Shown here: positions 48,439 through 58,518 of the stretch, piece after piece
Position numbering within the stretch: the stretch's first letter is position 1
Layout of the letters: every line of letters starts with the position of its first letter
Source of the DNA: Bradyrhizobium amphicarpaeae
GTDB lineage: Bacteria; Pseudomonadota; Alphaproteobacteria; Rhizobiales; Xanthobacteraceae
Assembly: GCF_002266435.3 (NCBI RefSeq)
Contig: NZ_CP029426.2
Span: 6,850,001 to 6,914,000, forward strand
Length of the DNA stretch: 64,000 bases
Direction: 5' to 3'
Notes under the pieces: generated by a model
Seen by the model: only the letters and a program-made list of their open reading frames with translations
Told to the model about the DNA's origin: nothing
Database searches by the model: none
Program-made: the position numbers and the translations under genes

Positions 48439-48509
48439 GAGCACCCCACTTTTGTTCGAGGACACGCGATTGGTGCCTTGAGGATGGCTCGGATCCGGGC
48501 GGCGGAAGC

Positions 48510-48527
48510 ATACGCAAGATCGCGTAT
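48510..48527. promoter_or_regulatory. Inverted repeat in the divergent urtA / transporter-kinase promoter region
   Basis: ATACGC and GCGTAT form a perfect 6-bp inverted repeat around a 6-base spacer. It lies 71 bp from urtA and 80 bp from the kinase start, near the middle of the 169-bp divergent region. It is a candidate binding site for the LuxR-type response regulator encoded at 51963. Confidence 0.5.
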
Positions 48528-48607
48528 ACTGCACCGCAAAATGCCGACGTAGGCTTTGGTACGGAATTTGCGAGGGATCCAGGTCCGTATCGGGAGTGGG
48601 GTAAAGC

Positions 48608-51600
48608 GTGGCAGGGCGGCAGCGAATTGACCGCGTCAGGCGACAGTACAACCAATGGGTCGCCAACCAGACGCTGGAAGACTATGCGCTGCGCTTCACC
48701 GCCAAGAGCGCGCGGCGCTGGTCCGCCGCCCGCGTCGCCAACACGGCGCTGGGCGCGATTTCGTTCCTGGCGATGGAGGCGATCGGCGGCACCATTACCC
48801 TGAACTATGGCGTCACCAACGCGACTGCCGCCATCCTCGTGGTCTCCCTCATCATCTTCTGCTGCGGCGTGCCGATCGCCTATTATGCCGCTAAATGCGG
48901 CATCGACATCGACCTGCTGACGCGCGGCGCCGGCTTCGGCTACATCGGCTCGACCGTCACCTCGCTGATCTACGCTTCCTTCACTTTCATCTTTTTTGCG
49001 ATCGAAGCCGTGATTCTCGCCTCCGCGCTCGAGATGTGCTTCGGGATTCCGCGGCCGGTCGGCTATCTCATCAGCGCCGTCGTCATCATCCCGCTGGTGG
49101 CCTACGGCATCACGCTGATCAGCCGTTTCCAATTGTGGACCCAGCCGCTGTGGATCGTGCTCCACATCATTCCGTTCGCGGCGATCGCCTGGCACAACCC
49201 GCACTCCTTTACGGAGTGGCGCAAGTTCTCGGGTGAGCACGGCGATCTCAACGGGCATTTCGACCTACTCCTGTTCGGGGTTGCGGCCTCGGTCGTGTTT
49301 TCGCTGGTGGCGCAGATCGGCGAGCAGGTCGACTTCCTGCGATTCCTTCCGCGCGACCGCCGCGCGTCCAGGGCCTCCTGGTGGATAGCGATGATGAGCG
49401 CTGGCCCCGGATGGATCGTGCTTGGCGCCCTGAAACTCCTGGCGGGCTCATTTCTCGCCTTCTTCGCGCTCAGCCACGGGGTGCCACCCGAGGAGGCCGC
49501 CGAGCCGGCGCATATGTATCTCGAAGCGTTCCGCTACGTACTGTCGCAGCCGGACCTCGCGCTGGCGTTGACCGGCACATTCGTGATCCTGTCGCAGGTG
49601 AAGATCAACGTCACAAACGCCTATGCCGGCTCGATCGCCTGGTCGAACTTCTTCTCGCGCCTGACCCACAGCCATCCCGGCCGCGTCGTCTGGCTGGTCT
49701 TCAACGTCATCGTGGCGCTGCTGTTGATGGAGATCGGCGTCTACAAGGCACTCGAGCAAACCCTGGCGCTCTATTCCAACGTCGCGATCGCCTGGGTCGG
49801 GGCGCTGGTCGCCGATCTCGTCATCAACAAGCCGCTCGGATTGCGGCCACAGCAGATCGAATTCAAGCGCGCGCATCTCTACGACGTCAATCCGGTCGGC
49901 GTCGGCGCGATGACGATCGCGACCATCGTCTCGATCAGCGCCTTTTACGGCCTGTTCGGACCTACCGCGAAGGCGCTGTCGGCCTTCATCGCGCTCGCGG
50001 TTGCTTTCATCGTCGCCCCGTTGATTGCCTGGGCCACGGACGGCAAGTACTACATCGCGCGCAAGCCGAAGCGGAGCTGGCAGAACCTCGAGGCGATCCA
50101 GTGCTGCATCTGCGAGCACTCGTTCGAGCCGGAAGACATGGCCTCCTGCCCCGCTTACGCCGGACCGATCTGCTCCCTGTGCTGCTCACTGGATGCCCGC
50201 TGCCACGATCTCTGCAAGCCGCATGCGCGAATCCAGGCGCAGGTCTCGGAGACGCTGGGCAAGCTGATGCCGCAGCCGATCTACGCGCGCATCAACTCGC
50301 AACTCGGTCACTATGTCGGCGTGTTCGTGGTCTCCGCCGGGCTCGTCGCGCTGGTGCTGGGCCTGATCTATCTGCAGACCTCGGCAAGCGTGCATGGCGA
50401 GAACACACTCGTCTCCAACGTGCTCTGGAAGGTGTTCTTCTCGCTCAGTATCATCATCGGCGTGGTGGCGTGGCTGTTCGTGCTGGCACAGCAGAGCCGC
50501 CGCGCCGCCGAGGAGGAGACCCGAAGGCAGACCGCGCTGCTGATTCAGGAGATCGACGCGCACAAGCGCACCGACGCCGAGCTGCAGCGGGCCAAGGAGG
50601 TCGCCGAATCCGCCAACCTCGCCAAGAGCCGCTACGTGGTGGGCCTGAGCCACGAGCTGCGTTCGCCGCTGAACGCGATCAGCGGCTATGCCCAGCTCCT
50701 GGAGCAGGACACGACGCTGAGCACCAAGCCGCGCGACCAGGTTCGCGTCGTCCGCCGCAGCGCCGATCACCTCTCCGGCCTGATCGACGGCATTCTGGAC
50801 ATCTCCAAGATCGAGGCCGGGCGGCTGTATCTGTCGCGCGACGAAGTGCGCCTCAGCGAATTCCTCGATCAGCTGGTCGGCATGTTCCGCCTGCAGGCCG
50901 CCGCCAAGGGCATCGACTTCGTGTTCAAGCGGCCGTCGTATTTGCCGCTCGTGGTCTACGCCGATGAGAAGCGACTGCGTCAGGTGCTGATCAATTTGCT
51001 CTCGAACGCCATCAAATTCACCCAGACCGGCAGCGTGCAGTTCGTCGTGCATTATCGCAGCCCTGTCGCGGAGTTCGAGGTGATCGACACCGGTCCCGGA
51101 ATCCAGGGCGACGATCTCGAACGCATCTTCGCGCCGTTCGAACGCGGCGCGCTCGGCGTTTCGCAGCCGCAGACCGGAACCGGACTCGGCCTGACCATCA
51201 GCCGGCTGCTCGCCGGGGTGATGGGCGGCGACATCAAGGTCATGAGCACCGTTGGCACCGGCTCGACGTTCAAGGTCAAGATCCTGCTGTCGGAGGTCAC
51301 CAATCCGCGGCGCATCGCGCCGGTGGAGGCGCCGATCTCCGGTTATCACGGCGCGCGCAAGACCATCCTCATCACCGACGACGATCCCGTGCATCGCGAC
51401 CTGCTGCGCGAGGTACTGACGCCGCTCGGCTTCATCCTGCTCAGCGCGCCCGACGGCCCCGGCTGCCTCGCGCTGGCCCAGCATTGCCGGCCCGATCTGT
51501 TTCTGCTCGACATCTCGATGCCTGCCATGGACGGCTGGGCTGTCGCCGAGGCCTTGCGAGCGAACGGCCATCACCAGGCCCGCATCCTGATGGTGTCGGC

Positions 51601-51979
51601 CAGCGCGATCGAGGCCCACGGCGCGCCGCTGGCGCAGCCCTTCCACGACGGCTATTTGATGAAGCCGATCGACATCCCGCGGCTGCTGGAGACGGTCCGC
51701 CAGCTCCTCAAGATCGAATGGCAATATGGCTCGGACGAGATTCCGGTGTCGTTCTGGCACCCCGAAAGCGGATCAAGGCCCCCGGCGCGGCATATCGAGG
51801 CCCTGATCGGGCTCGGCCAGATCGGCTACGTCAGAGGCATCCAGTTGAAGCTGGACGAGATCGGCAACGAGCACCCCGAACATGCCGACTTCGTTGCACA
51901 GATGCGGTCCCTGGTCGACCGCTTCGATCTCGACCAGTACATGGCCACATTGAAGACGTTGCATGCGCATGAACATTGA
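48608..51979 (+). CDS. NCS1-type transporter fused to a hybrid sensor histidine kinase
   Basis: This is a 1123-residue membrane protein. Residues 40-480 resemble a 12-helix NCS1 (purine/cytosine/hydantoin) permease, including LLTRGAGFGYIGSTVTSLIY. Residues 499-537 hold 10 cysteines in a zinc-ribbon-like cluster (CCIC, CSLCC, CHDLC). Two more membrane helices (570-590, 607-627) and a short coiled region follow. The kinase has the H-box SHELRSPLNA with His682, N-box NLLSNAIKF, DTGPGI and GTGLGL. A receiver domain has DDD at 924-926, phospho-Asp968 and Lys1019. A 60-residue tail follows. The start is GTG. It is divergent from urtA and overlaps the response regulator, so it probably senses an amide or related compound. 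Confidence 0.9.
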   Translation: MAGRQRIDRVRRQYNQWVANQTLEDYALRFTAKSARRWSAARVANTALGAISFLAMEAIGGTITLNYGVTNATAAILVVSLIIFCCGVPIAYYAAKCGIDIDLLTRGAGFGYIGSTVTSLIYASFTFIFFAIEAVILASALEMCFGIPRPVGYLISAVVIIPLVAYGITLISRFQLWTQPLWIVLHIIPFAAIAWHNPHSFTEWRKFSGEHGDLNGHFDLLLFGVAASVVFSLVAQIGEQVDFLRFLPRDRRASRASWWIAMMSAGPGWIVLGALKLLAGSFLAFFALSHGVPPEEAAEPAHMYLEAFRYVLSQPDLALALTGTFVILSQVKINVTNAYAGSIAWSNFFSRLTHSHPGRVVWLVFNVIVALLLMEIGVYKALEQTLALYSNVAIAWVGALVADLVINKPLGLRPQQIEFKRAHLYDVNPVGVGAMTIATIVSISAFYGLFGPTAKALSAFIALAVAFIVAPLIAWATDGKYYIARKPKRSWQNLEAIQCCICEHSFEPEDMASCPAYAGPICSLCCSLDARCHDLCKPHARIQAQVSETLGKLMPQPIYARINSQLGHYVGVFVVSAGLVALVLGLIYLQTSASVHGENTLVSNVLWKVFFSLSIIIGVVAWLFVLAQQSRRAAEEETRRQTALLIQEIDAHKRTDAELQRAKEVAESANLAKSRYVVGLSHELRSPLNAISGYAQLLEQDTTLSTKPRDQVRVVRRSADHLSGLIDGILDISKIEAGRLYLSRDEVRLSEFLDQLVGMFRLQAAAKGIDFVFKRPSYLPLVVYADEKRLRQVLINLLSNAIKFTQTGSVQFVVHYRSPVAEFEVIDTGPGIQGDDLERIFAPFERGALGVSQPQTGTGLGLTISRLLAGVMGGDIKVMSTVGTGSTFKVKILLSEVTNPRRIAPVEAPISGYHGARKTILITDDDPVHRDLLREVLTPLGFILLSAPDGPGCLALAQHCRPDLFLLDISMPAMDGWAVAEALRANGHHQARILMVSASAIEAHGAPLAQPFHDGYLMKPIDIPRLLETVRQLLKIEWQYGSDEIPVSFWHPESGSRPPARHIEALIGLGQIGYVRGIQLKLDEIGNEHPEHADFVAQMRSLVDRFDLDQYMATLKTLHAHEH

Positions 51980-52889
51980 GTCGAAGAAGCGCGACGTCGC
52001 GCTCGTCGTCGATGACTCTCCCGAGACGCTGCGGCTGCTCACCGACGCGCTCGACGGCGCCGGCATGACGGTGATGGTGGCACTCGACGGCGCGGCGGCG
52101 ATACGCATCATCGACCAGATCACGCCCGACATCGTCCTGCTCGACGCCATGATGCCCGGCATCGACGGCTTCGAGACCTGTCGCCGGCTCAAGCGCGATG
52201 CGGGCCTTGCCAATGTCCCCGTGATCTTCATGACGGGGCTTGCCGATACCGAGCATATCGTTCGCGGGCTCGAGGCCGGCGGCGTCGATTACGTGACCAA
52301 GCCGATCGTGATCGAGGAAATGCTGGCGCGCATCCGCGTCCATCTCGGCAATGCCCGCCTGACGCAGAGCGCGCGCGCTGCGCTGGACGTCTCCGGCCGC
52401 TTCCTGTTCGCGGTCGATCGCCGGGGCAATCTGCTGTGGGCGACGCCGCAGGCGCAGAAACTGCTGTCCAACCATCACGGCGCGCAGGCCGACGACTTCG
52501 TCCTGCCGCCGTCGCTGCTGCAATGGCTGGAGCAGGCCAAGGCCAAAGGCAGCTCGAAGTCCCAGGCGGTTTCCCTGCCGGACAATCCGCAGCTTCGGCT
52601 CTATTACATGGGCGAAACCGCGCCGAACGAATTTCTGCTGCGGCTCTCCAGGGAGTCCGGCACCGCGCTTCCCCCTGAATTCACCAGCGAGCTCGGCCTC
52701 ACCACCAGGGAAGGCGAGGTGCTGGCCTGGCTCAGCAAGGGCAAGACCAACCGCGACATCGCGCAAATCCTGGGCCTCAGCCCCCGCACGGTCGACAAGC
52801 ATCTCGAACAGATCTACGCCAAGCTCGGCGTGGAGAATAGGACGGCAGCAGCGGCGATCGCGGCGAACGCAACGCGAAGGAATTCGTAG
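51963..52889 (+). CDS. Response regulator with LuxR-type DNA-binding domain
   Basis: This is a 308-residue protein. The receiver domain covers residues 12-125 with acidic pocket Asp17-Asp18, phospho-acceptor Asp61 (VLLDAMMPG) and Lys113. A middle stretch of about 110 residues has PAS-like features (GRFLFAVDRRGNLLWATPQA). The C-terminal LuxR helix-turn-helix is LTTREGEVLAWLSKGKTNRD and the following helices. Its start lies inside the kinase gene (17-bp overlap; an alternative ATG at 51969 gives 11 bp), so the pair is co-translated. It is the natural partner of the transporter-kinase and the likely activator of the urt-fmd-ami operon. Confidence 0.92.
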   Translation: MRMNIESKKRDVALVVDDSPETLRLLTDALDGAGMTVMVALDGAAAIRIIDQITPDIVLLDAMMPGIDGFETCRRLKRDAGLANVPVIFMTGLADTEHIVRGLEAGGVDYVTKPIVIEEMLARIRVHLGNARLTQSARAALDVSGRFLFAVDRRGNLLWATPQAQKLLSNHHGAQADDFVLPPSLLQWLEQAKAKGSSKSQAVSLPDNPQLRLYYMGETAPNEFLLRLSRESGTALPPEFTSELGLTTREGEVLAWLSKGKTNRDIAQILGLSPRTVDKHLEQIYAKLGVENRTAAAAIAANATRRNS

Positions 52890-52932
52890 CGGTGATGGAT
52901 GTAGTGAGTTGGTACGCGCTCGCCCAACCAAC

Positions 52933-53077
52933 GGTGTCGTCCCGGACAAGCGAAGCGCAGATCCGGGACCCATAACCACAGGAAGCCATTTGGCGAAGAC
53001 TCGGAGTGACCCGCTCGCTCCACAACCACTTCCTGAGAGTATGGGTCCCGGGTTCGCTTCACGCCCCGGGACGACGG
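52933..53077. repeat. Palindromic repeat, GTCGTCCCGG family, between convergent genes
   Basis: The outer arms GTCGTCCCGG and CCGGGACGAC and the inner arms ATCCGGGACCCAT and ATGGGTCCCGG are complementary, giving a long hairpin. It fills the space between the response-regulator gene and the convergent monooxygenase gene. A short relative is at 6622-6653. Confidence 0.8.
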
Positions 53078-53119
53078 CGGAGTTTGTGGCGATCACCGCC
53101 AGCTTACATCGACAACGCC

Positions 53120-54622
53120 TCAGCCGTAAACGAACGCCTTGTCATCCAGATCCGTCTTCGGAATCTCGTCCTTTTCGGTCCAATAGTCCTGGCTGTGCTG
53201 CCATTCCGGCTTGTCGCCGCGCTTGGGAAGCAGGTCCATGTTGCGCATCATATAGCCGGGGTTGAAGTTTTCCGGATCGATCCAGGGCAGGATCGGCATG
53301 TTGTGATCCTCGGCGCGCAGTTTCACCTCGACCTTCTTCTTGCCCTTCGCCTTCATATGGCCAAGCAGCCGGCAGACGAAATCTGCGACCAGATCGACGC
53401 GCAGCGTCCAGCTGGCGCGGAAATAGCCGAACACCCAGACCATGTTCGGAACGCCGGTGAACATCATGCCGCGATAGGTGACGGTGTCGCCGAAGGCCAG
53501 CGGCTTGCCATCGATCTGGAAGGCGATGTCGCCCAGCGCGGCGAGATTGAAACCGGTGGCGGTGACGATGACATCGGCTTCCAGCAGCTTGCCTGACTTG
53601 AGCTGGATGCCGTTCTCGACGAAGCATTCGATCTCGTCGGTGACGACGGAAGCCTTGCCGCTGGCGATGCCCTTGAACAGATCGGCATCCGGCACGAAGG
53701 CGATGCGCTGCCGCCACGGCCGGTAGGTCGGCGTGAAGTGTTTATCGACGTCGTAATCCGGGCCGAGCACCGCGCTGATCTGGCCGATCAGCTCCTTCTT
53801 CACCTGCTCGGGCTTGGACAGGCAGAGTTTCGTGAACGCATCCTGCTCGAACAGGATCTTGCGGCGGACAATCTCGTGGATCCAGGTCTCGTCGACCTGA
53901 AGCCGGCGCAGCTCCTCCGCGATCTCGATGGCGTTGCGGCCGAGCCGGAAATAGGTCGGCGATCGCTGCAGCATGGTGACATGCGCGCACTTGTCCGCAA
54001 TGTTCGGCACCAGCGTTGCGGCAGTGGCGCCCGAGCCGATCACGACGACCTTCTTGTTCGTGAGGTCGAGATCATCAGGCCAGGTCTGCGGGTGGACGAT
54101 GCGGCCCTTGAAGCGATCGGCGCCCTTCCATTCCGGCGTGTAGCCTTCCGAATGCCGATAGTAGCCCTGGCACATCCAGAGGAAGTTCGCGGTGAAGGTC
54201 CGGGCCTCGCCAGTGTCTGTCGTCACGGCCTCGATGGTCCAGAGATTCTGCTCGCTCGACCAGCTGGCGGAACTGATCTTGTGCTTGTAGCGGATGTGCC
54301 GAGCGATATCGTTGTCGTCGATCACTTCCTTCATGTAGGCAAGGATTTCTTCGGCGGTCGCGATCGGCGGCCCCACCCAGGGCTTGAAGCTATAGCCGAA
54401 CGTATGGAGATCACTGTCCGAGCGGATGCCGGGATAGCGATGCGTGCTCCAGGTGCCGCCGAACGTCGCCTGCGTTTCCAGGATCACGTAGCTCGTACCG
54501 GGAAGCTGCTTGTCGATGTGATAGGCGCTGCCGATGCCGGAGATGCCGGCGCCGACGATCAGCACGTCGAAATGTTCAGAAGCCTGTTTGGCCGTGGCGT
54601 GACTGCGAACAGCGACATTCAT
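53120..54622 (-). CDS. Flavin-containing monooxygenase, Baeyer-Villiger type (EthA-like)
   Basis: This 500-residue class B flavoprotein monooxygenase uses FAD, NADPH and O2. The FAD Rossmann motif GAGISG is at residues 24-29 and the NADPH motif GSGATA at 196-201. The Baeyer-Villiger fingerprint FKGRIVHPQTWP is at 171-182. Members convert ketones to esters or oxidise sulfur compounds; EthA of Mycobacterium is a known relative in architecture. It stands alone, convergent with the response regulator. Substrate is unknown. Confidence 0.93.
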   Translation of the reverse strand: MNVAVRSHATAKQASEHFDVLIVGAGISGIGSAYHIDKQLPGTSYVILETQATFGGTWSTHRYPGIRSDSDLHTFGYSFKPWVGPPIATAEEILAYMKEVIDDNDIARHIRYKHKISSASWSSEQNLWTIEAVTTDTGEARTFTANFLWMCQGYYRHSEGYTPEWKGADRFKGRIVHPQTWPDDLDLTNKKVVVIGSGATAATLVPNIADKCAHVTMLQRSPTYFRLGRNAIEIAEELRRLQVDETWIHEIVRRKILFEQDAFTKLCLSKPEQVKKELIGQISAVLGPDYDVDKHFTPTYRPWRQRIAFVPDADLFKGIASGKASVVTDEIECFVENGIQLKSGKLLEADVIVTATGFNLAALGDIAFQIDGKPLAFGDTVTYRGMMFTGVPNMVWVFGYFRASWTLRVDLVADFVCRLLGHMKAKGKKKVEVKLRAEDHNMPILPWIDPENFNPGYMMRNMDLLPKRGDKPEWQHSQDYWTEKDEIPKTDLDDKAFVYG

Positions 54623-54746
54623 TGTTGCTTCTATGCCTTGCTTGTTTTTGTGGCCACCCTTGGTGGACGGCGCGTTTCCTCCGCGGCCGGCATGATCACC
54701 CGCCGCGCTTCCGCTTCAAAATGACATAGATCAAGTCGCGGTCAAA

Positions 54747-55508
54747 TCACAGCGCCGCACCCCAGCTCCGCGCAGTCTGCACGATCCAGTCGCGATAGAG
54801 CGTGAGCGGCGTGACCCCCGTCAATCCGCCGCAGCCATCGCCGGAGTTGGGTCCCGTCGCCCAGCTGATGACCCCGACAAGCACGGCGCCGTTCGGCTTG
54901 TCTTCGAACACGGGACCACCGGAATCGCCGGTACAAGCTCCAATTCCGTCGCGAACACCGTTGGTTACGGGATCGACCAGGCGGATCTGAAGCGTGCCGG
55001 GCTGGCCCGTGACGACGAGTCCCGCGACGCGCGTGGCCCCGCCGCTCCTGCCATCACCGCGCACGGTGACCCCGGTACCGGCGATGACGAAACGGCTCCC
55101 GACCCGGATCGGAATGTTCGGCGTGCCGACCGGCACCGTCGATTTTCCCTTGAGTGGAATTTCCAGCTGCAACAGCGCCACGTCTGCACCGGCGCGATGG
55201 ACTTGCGCCTTGTAGCCCGGATGGATCGCAATGGCGCGAACGTTCAGCAATTGAGGTTCGCCGCCGCTGCGGTCGACGATCTTGTAGTCCGCGCCGGGCG
55301 GCACGCAGTGCGCGCCGGTCAATACGATCTTCGGCGCGATCAGAGTGCCGGTGCAGGAATTACCACGCGAACCGACGATGGTGACGACAGCGCGCGCGGC
55401 GCCGTCGGTCTGCGGCGTGCCGCCTCCGACGATTGCATGAGCGGGTGCGGCGAGCAACAACACAGGCGCGATGAACGTGGCAAGCTTCTTCATGGGAACA
55501 TGCTTCAT
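54747..55508 (-). CDS. Secreted trypsin-like serine protease (S1 family)
   Basis: This 253-residue protein has a Sec signal peptide (KKLATFIAPVLLLAAPAHA). The mature start IVGGG follows immediately, as in trypsin-like enzymes. The catalytic triad is complete: His67 in TGAHC, Asp109 in GADVALLQL and Ser196 in CTGDSGGPV. Cysteines around the His and Ser loops suggest disulfides, so it acts in the periplasm or outside. The start could also be the ATG at 55493; neither has a clear ribosome site. No neighbour hints at a substrate. Confidence 0.92.
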   Translation of the reverse strand: MKHVPMKKLATFIAPVLLLAAPAHAIVGGGTPQTDGAARAVVTIVGSRGNSCTGTLIAPKIVLTGAHCVPPGADYKIVDRSGGEPQLLNVRAIAIHPGYKAQVHRAGADVALLQLEIPLKGKSTVPVGTPNIPIRVGSRFVIAGTGVTVRGDGRSGGATRVAGLVVTGQPGTLQIRLVDPVTNGVRDGIGACTGDSGGPVFEDKPNGAVLVGVISWATGPNSGDGCGGLTGVTPLTLYRDWIVQTARSWGAAL

Positions 55509-55593
55509 ATTGGCGGCGGCAGATTGCTTCGGACTGGTTCTTGCCGATACCCCATGCTAGCCCTCTTGGAAAGGAACTGACGAGGGCAGGATA

Positions 55594-56229
55594 GTGGCGA
55601 TCGAGGCTGTGATCTTTGATTTTGGCGGCGTGTTGACGAGTTCGCCATTCGAGGCCTTCGCGCGATTCGAGACCGAGCGCGGCCTTCCCGCCGACATCAT
55701 CCGGCGCACCAATGCCGCCAACCATTTGGAAAACGCCTGGGCCAGGTTCGAGCGGGCCGAGGTCGATATCGACACCTTCGACCAATTGTTCGCCACGGAA
55801 TCGCTCGCACTCGGCGCGGAGGTGCGCGGCCGCGACGTGCTGCCGCTGCTGCAGGGCGATCTGCGCCCTGAAATGGTCGAGGCGCTGAAGCGCATCAAGG
55901 CGCAATTCAAGACCGGCTGCATCACCAACAATCTGCCCGCCAACGCGATCGGCAGCCGGACCGGACGCTCACTCTATGTCGCCGAGGTGATGGTGCTGTT
56001 CGATCATGTCATCGAGTCCGCCAAGATCGGCCTGCGCAAGCCTGATCCGCGCATCTATCAGATGATGATCGAAACCCTGAAGGTCGATGCGAACAACTGC
56101 GTCTATCTCGACGATCTCGGCGTCAATTTGAAGCCGGCGCGCAAGATGGGCATGACCACCATCAAGGTCGCCAGCGGCGCGCAGGCAATTGCCGAGCTGG
56201 AGGCGGCGACGGGATTGAAGCTGAGCTAA
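55594..56229 (+). CDS. HAD superfamily hydrolase (IA type, DFGG variant)
   Basis: This 211-residue HAD hydrolase has the N-terminal motif FDFGGVLT, in which the usual second Asp of DxD is Gly. This is normal in the subgroup that includes the phosphatase-like parts of epoxide hydrolase and ACAD10-type proteins. The Ser/Thr motif region CITNN and the Lys/Asp motifs IGLRKPDPRIY and VYLDDLGVNLKPA are present. The start is GTG with an AGGA upstream. It is divergent from the protease and convergent with mtnA. The substrate, probably a small phosphate or halo compound, is unknown. Confidence 0.9.
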   Translation: MAIEAVIFDFGGVLTSSPFEAFARFETERGLPADIIRRTNAANHLENAWARFERAEVDIDTFDQLFATESLALGAEVRGRDVLPLLQGDLRPEMVEALKRIKAQFKTGCITNNLPANAIGSRTGRSLYVAEVMVLFDHVIESAKIGLRKPDPRIYQMMIETLKVDANNCVYLDDLGVNLKPARKMGMTTIKVASGAQAIAELEAATGLKLS

Positions 56230-56249
56230 CGTAATTTATTCCGCGGCCG

Positions 56250-56324
56250 TAGGGTGGGCAAAGCGGAGCGTGCCCACCATAAACAGATGGTGGGCACGGC
56301 GCCTCGCGCCTTTGCCCACCCTAC
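56250..56324. repeat. Palindromic repeat, GTAGGGTGGGCA family, between convergent genes
   Basis: The outer arms GTAGGGTGGGCAAAG and CTTTGCCCACCCTAC are nearly perfect complements, and the inner arms GTGCCCACCAT and ATGGTGGGCAC also pair. It lies between the HAD gene and the convergent mtnA gene, ending 5 bp before the mtnA stop codon. Confidence 0.85.
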
Positions 56325-56329
56325 GAGAC

Positions 56330-57436
56330 CTACTCCGCTGCGGCAGCGATCCGTTCCGGAAATGCCGCTGCCAACGAGGCGCGATCCGGCTTCAACACAC
56401 CGCGCTCGGTGATGAGGCCTGTCACGAGCCGTGCCGGCGTCACGTCGAAGGCATAATTCGCGACCGGCGATCCCTCGGGCACGATGCGCACCGTCTCCAG
56501 TCTTCCATCCGCGGTGCGGCCGGTCATGTCGGTCACCTCAACGCCGCTGCGCTGCTCGATCGGTATGTCGCGGATACCGTCATGGACGGCAAAATCGATC
56601 GTCGGCGACGGCAGCGCGACATAGAACGGCACGCCGTTGTCGTGGGCGGCAAGCGCCTTCAGATAGGTGCCGATCTTGTTGCAGACGTCGCCGTTGGCGG
56701 CGACGCGGTCGGTGCCGACGATGGCCAGATCGACCATGCCGTGCTGCATCAGATGGCCGCCGGTGTTGTCGGGGATCACCGTGTGCGGCACGCCGTGATG
56801 ACCGAGCTCCCAGGCGGTGAGCGAGGCGCCCTGGTTGCGCGGACGCGTCTCGTCGACCCAGACATGGATCCTGATGCCGCGCTCATGCGCGAGATAGATC
56901 GGCGCCGTCGCCGTGCCCCAATCGACGGTGGCGAGCCAGCCGGCATTGCAATGGGTCAGCACGTTGACGGTCTCGCCCGACTTCTTCGATGCGATCGCCT
57001 CGATCAGCTTCAGGCCGTTGCCGGCGATGCCGCGGTTGATCTCGACGTCCTGCTCGACGATCTCGTCGGCACGCGCATACGCCGCTTCGGCCCGCTCCAG
57101 CGGATCGATCGGCGCGAGCGCCATGCGCATCTCGTCCAGCGCCCATTTCAGGTTGATCGCGGTCGGCCGCGCCACCACGAGCGTGTCGTAGGCTCGTTTC
57201 AGGCCGGCGTCGGAGGCGTCCTCGCGCATGGCAAGCGCCATGCCGTAGGCCGCGGTCGCACCGATCAGCGGAGCGCCACGCACCAGCATGTCGCGGATTG
57301 CGACGGTTGCGTCTTCGCACGATTTCAGCTTCGCGACGACGAACTCGTGCGGCAACCTGCGCTGGTCGATCGCGCCGATCGACCAGCCGTCATGCTCGCG
57401 CCAGATGCTGCGGAAATGCTTGCCGTCGACCTTCAT
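56330..57436 (-). CDS. mtnA: S-methyl-5-thioribose-1-phosphate isomerase
   Basis: This 368-residue enzyme of the methionine salvage pathway converts methylthioribose-1-phosphate to methylthioribulose-1-phosphate. The N-terminal [20 protein letters not shown], the catalytic Cys in [17 protein letters not shown] and the Asp in [17 protein letters not shown] are the family hallmarks. AAGG precedes the ATG. It starts 13 bp after mtnP, so the two salvage steps form an operon. Later pathway genes are not in the window. Confidence 0.96.
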   Translation of the reverse strand: MKVDGKHFRSIWREHDGWSIGAIDQRRLPHEFVVAKLKSCEDATVAIRDMLVRGAPLIGATAAYGMALAMREDASDAGLKRAYDTLVVARPTAINLKWALDEMRMALAPIDPLERAEAAYARADEIVEQDVEINRGIAGNGLKLIEAIASKKSGETVNVLTHCNAGWLATVDWGTATAPIYLAHERGIRIHVWVDETRPRNQGASLTAWELGHHGVPHTVIPDNTGGHLMQHGMVDLAIVGTDRVAANGDVCNKIGTYLKALAAHDNGVPFYVALPSPTIDFAVHDGIRDIPIEQRSGVEVTDMTGRTADGRLETVRIVPEGSPVANYAFDVTPARLVTGLITERGVLKPDRASLAAAFPERIAAAAE

Positions 57437-57449
57437 GGCATTCTGCCTT

Positions 57450-58328
<879 letters not shown>

Positions 58329-58416
58329 ACCTGCTCCACCTGCTCGCCACGTGCGACATGGTTAAGCTATGCCAGTTTTGCGGCGGTTTTGGAACGGGGG
58401 TGACAGTCTTGATGAC

Positions 58417-58502
58417 CGTCATTGCGAGGGGCGTAGCGACGAAGAAATCCAGACCGCGGCCTCAGAGGTAGTCTGGATTGCTTCGCTTCGCTCGCAATGA
58501 GG
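58417..58502. repeat. Dispersed palindromic repeat, CGTCATTGCGAG family, copy 3
   Basis: This is the third copy of the family seen at 16987 and 30128: left arm CGTCATTGCGAG, right arm CTCGCAATGAG, with inner AAATCCAGAC / GTCTGGATT. It lies between the carrier-protein gene and mtnP. Confidence 0.85.
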
Positions 58503-58518
58503 GAGGATAGAGCGGTGA

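Noticed and set aside
48439..48666. N-terminal extension of urtA
   Set aside because: It would run through the divergent promoter and into the kinase gene. The ATG at 48438 followed by the export signal is the sensible start.
50186..51760. Open frame of 524 codons on the minus strand
   Set aside because: It is antisense to the kinase half of the transporter-kinase fusion, which has all kinase boxes in the other strand.
58329..58416. Possible SAM-responsive riboswitch before mtnP
   Set aside because: The methionine-salvage context made this worth a look, but no pseudoknot-like or conserved SAM-II/SAM-V pattern was found in the short upstream stretch.
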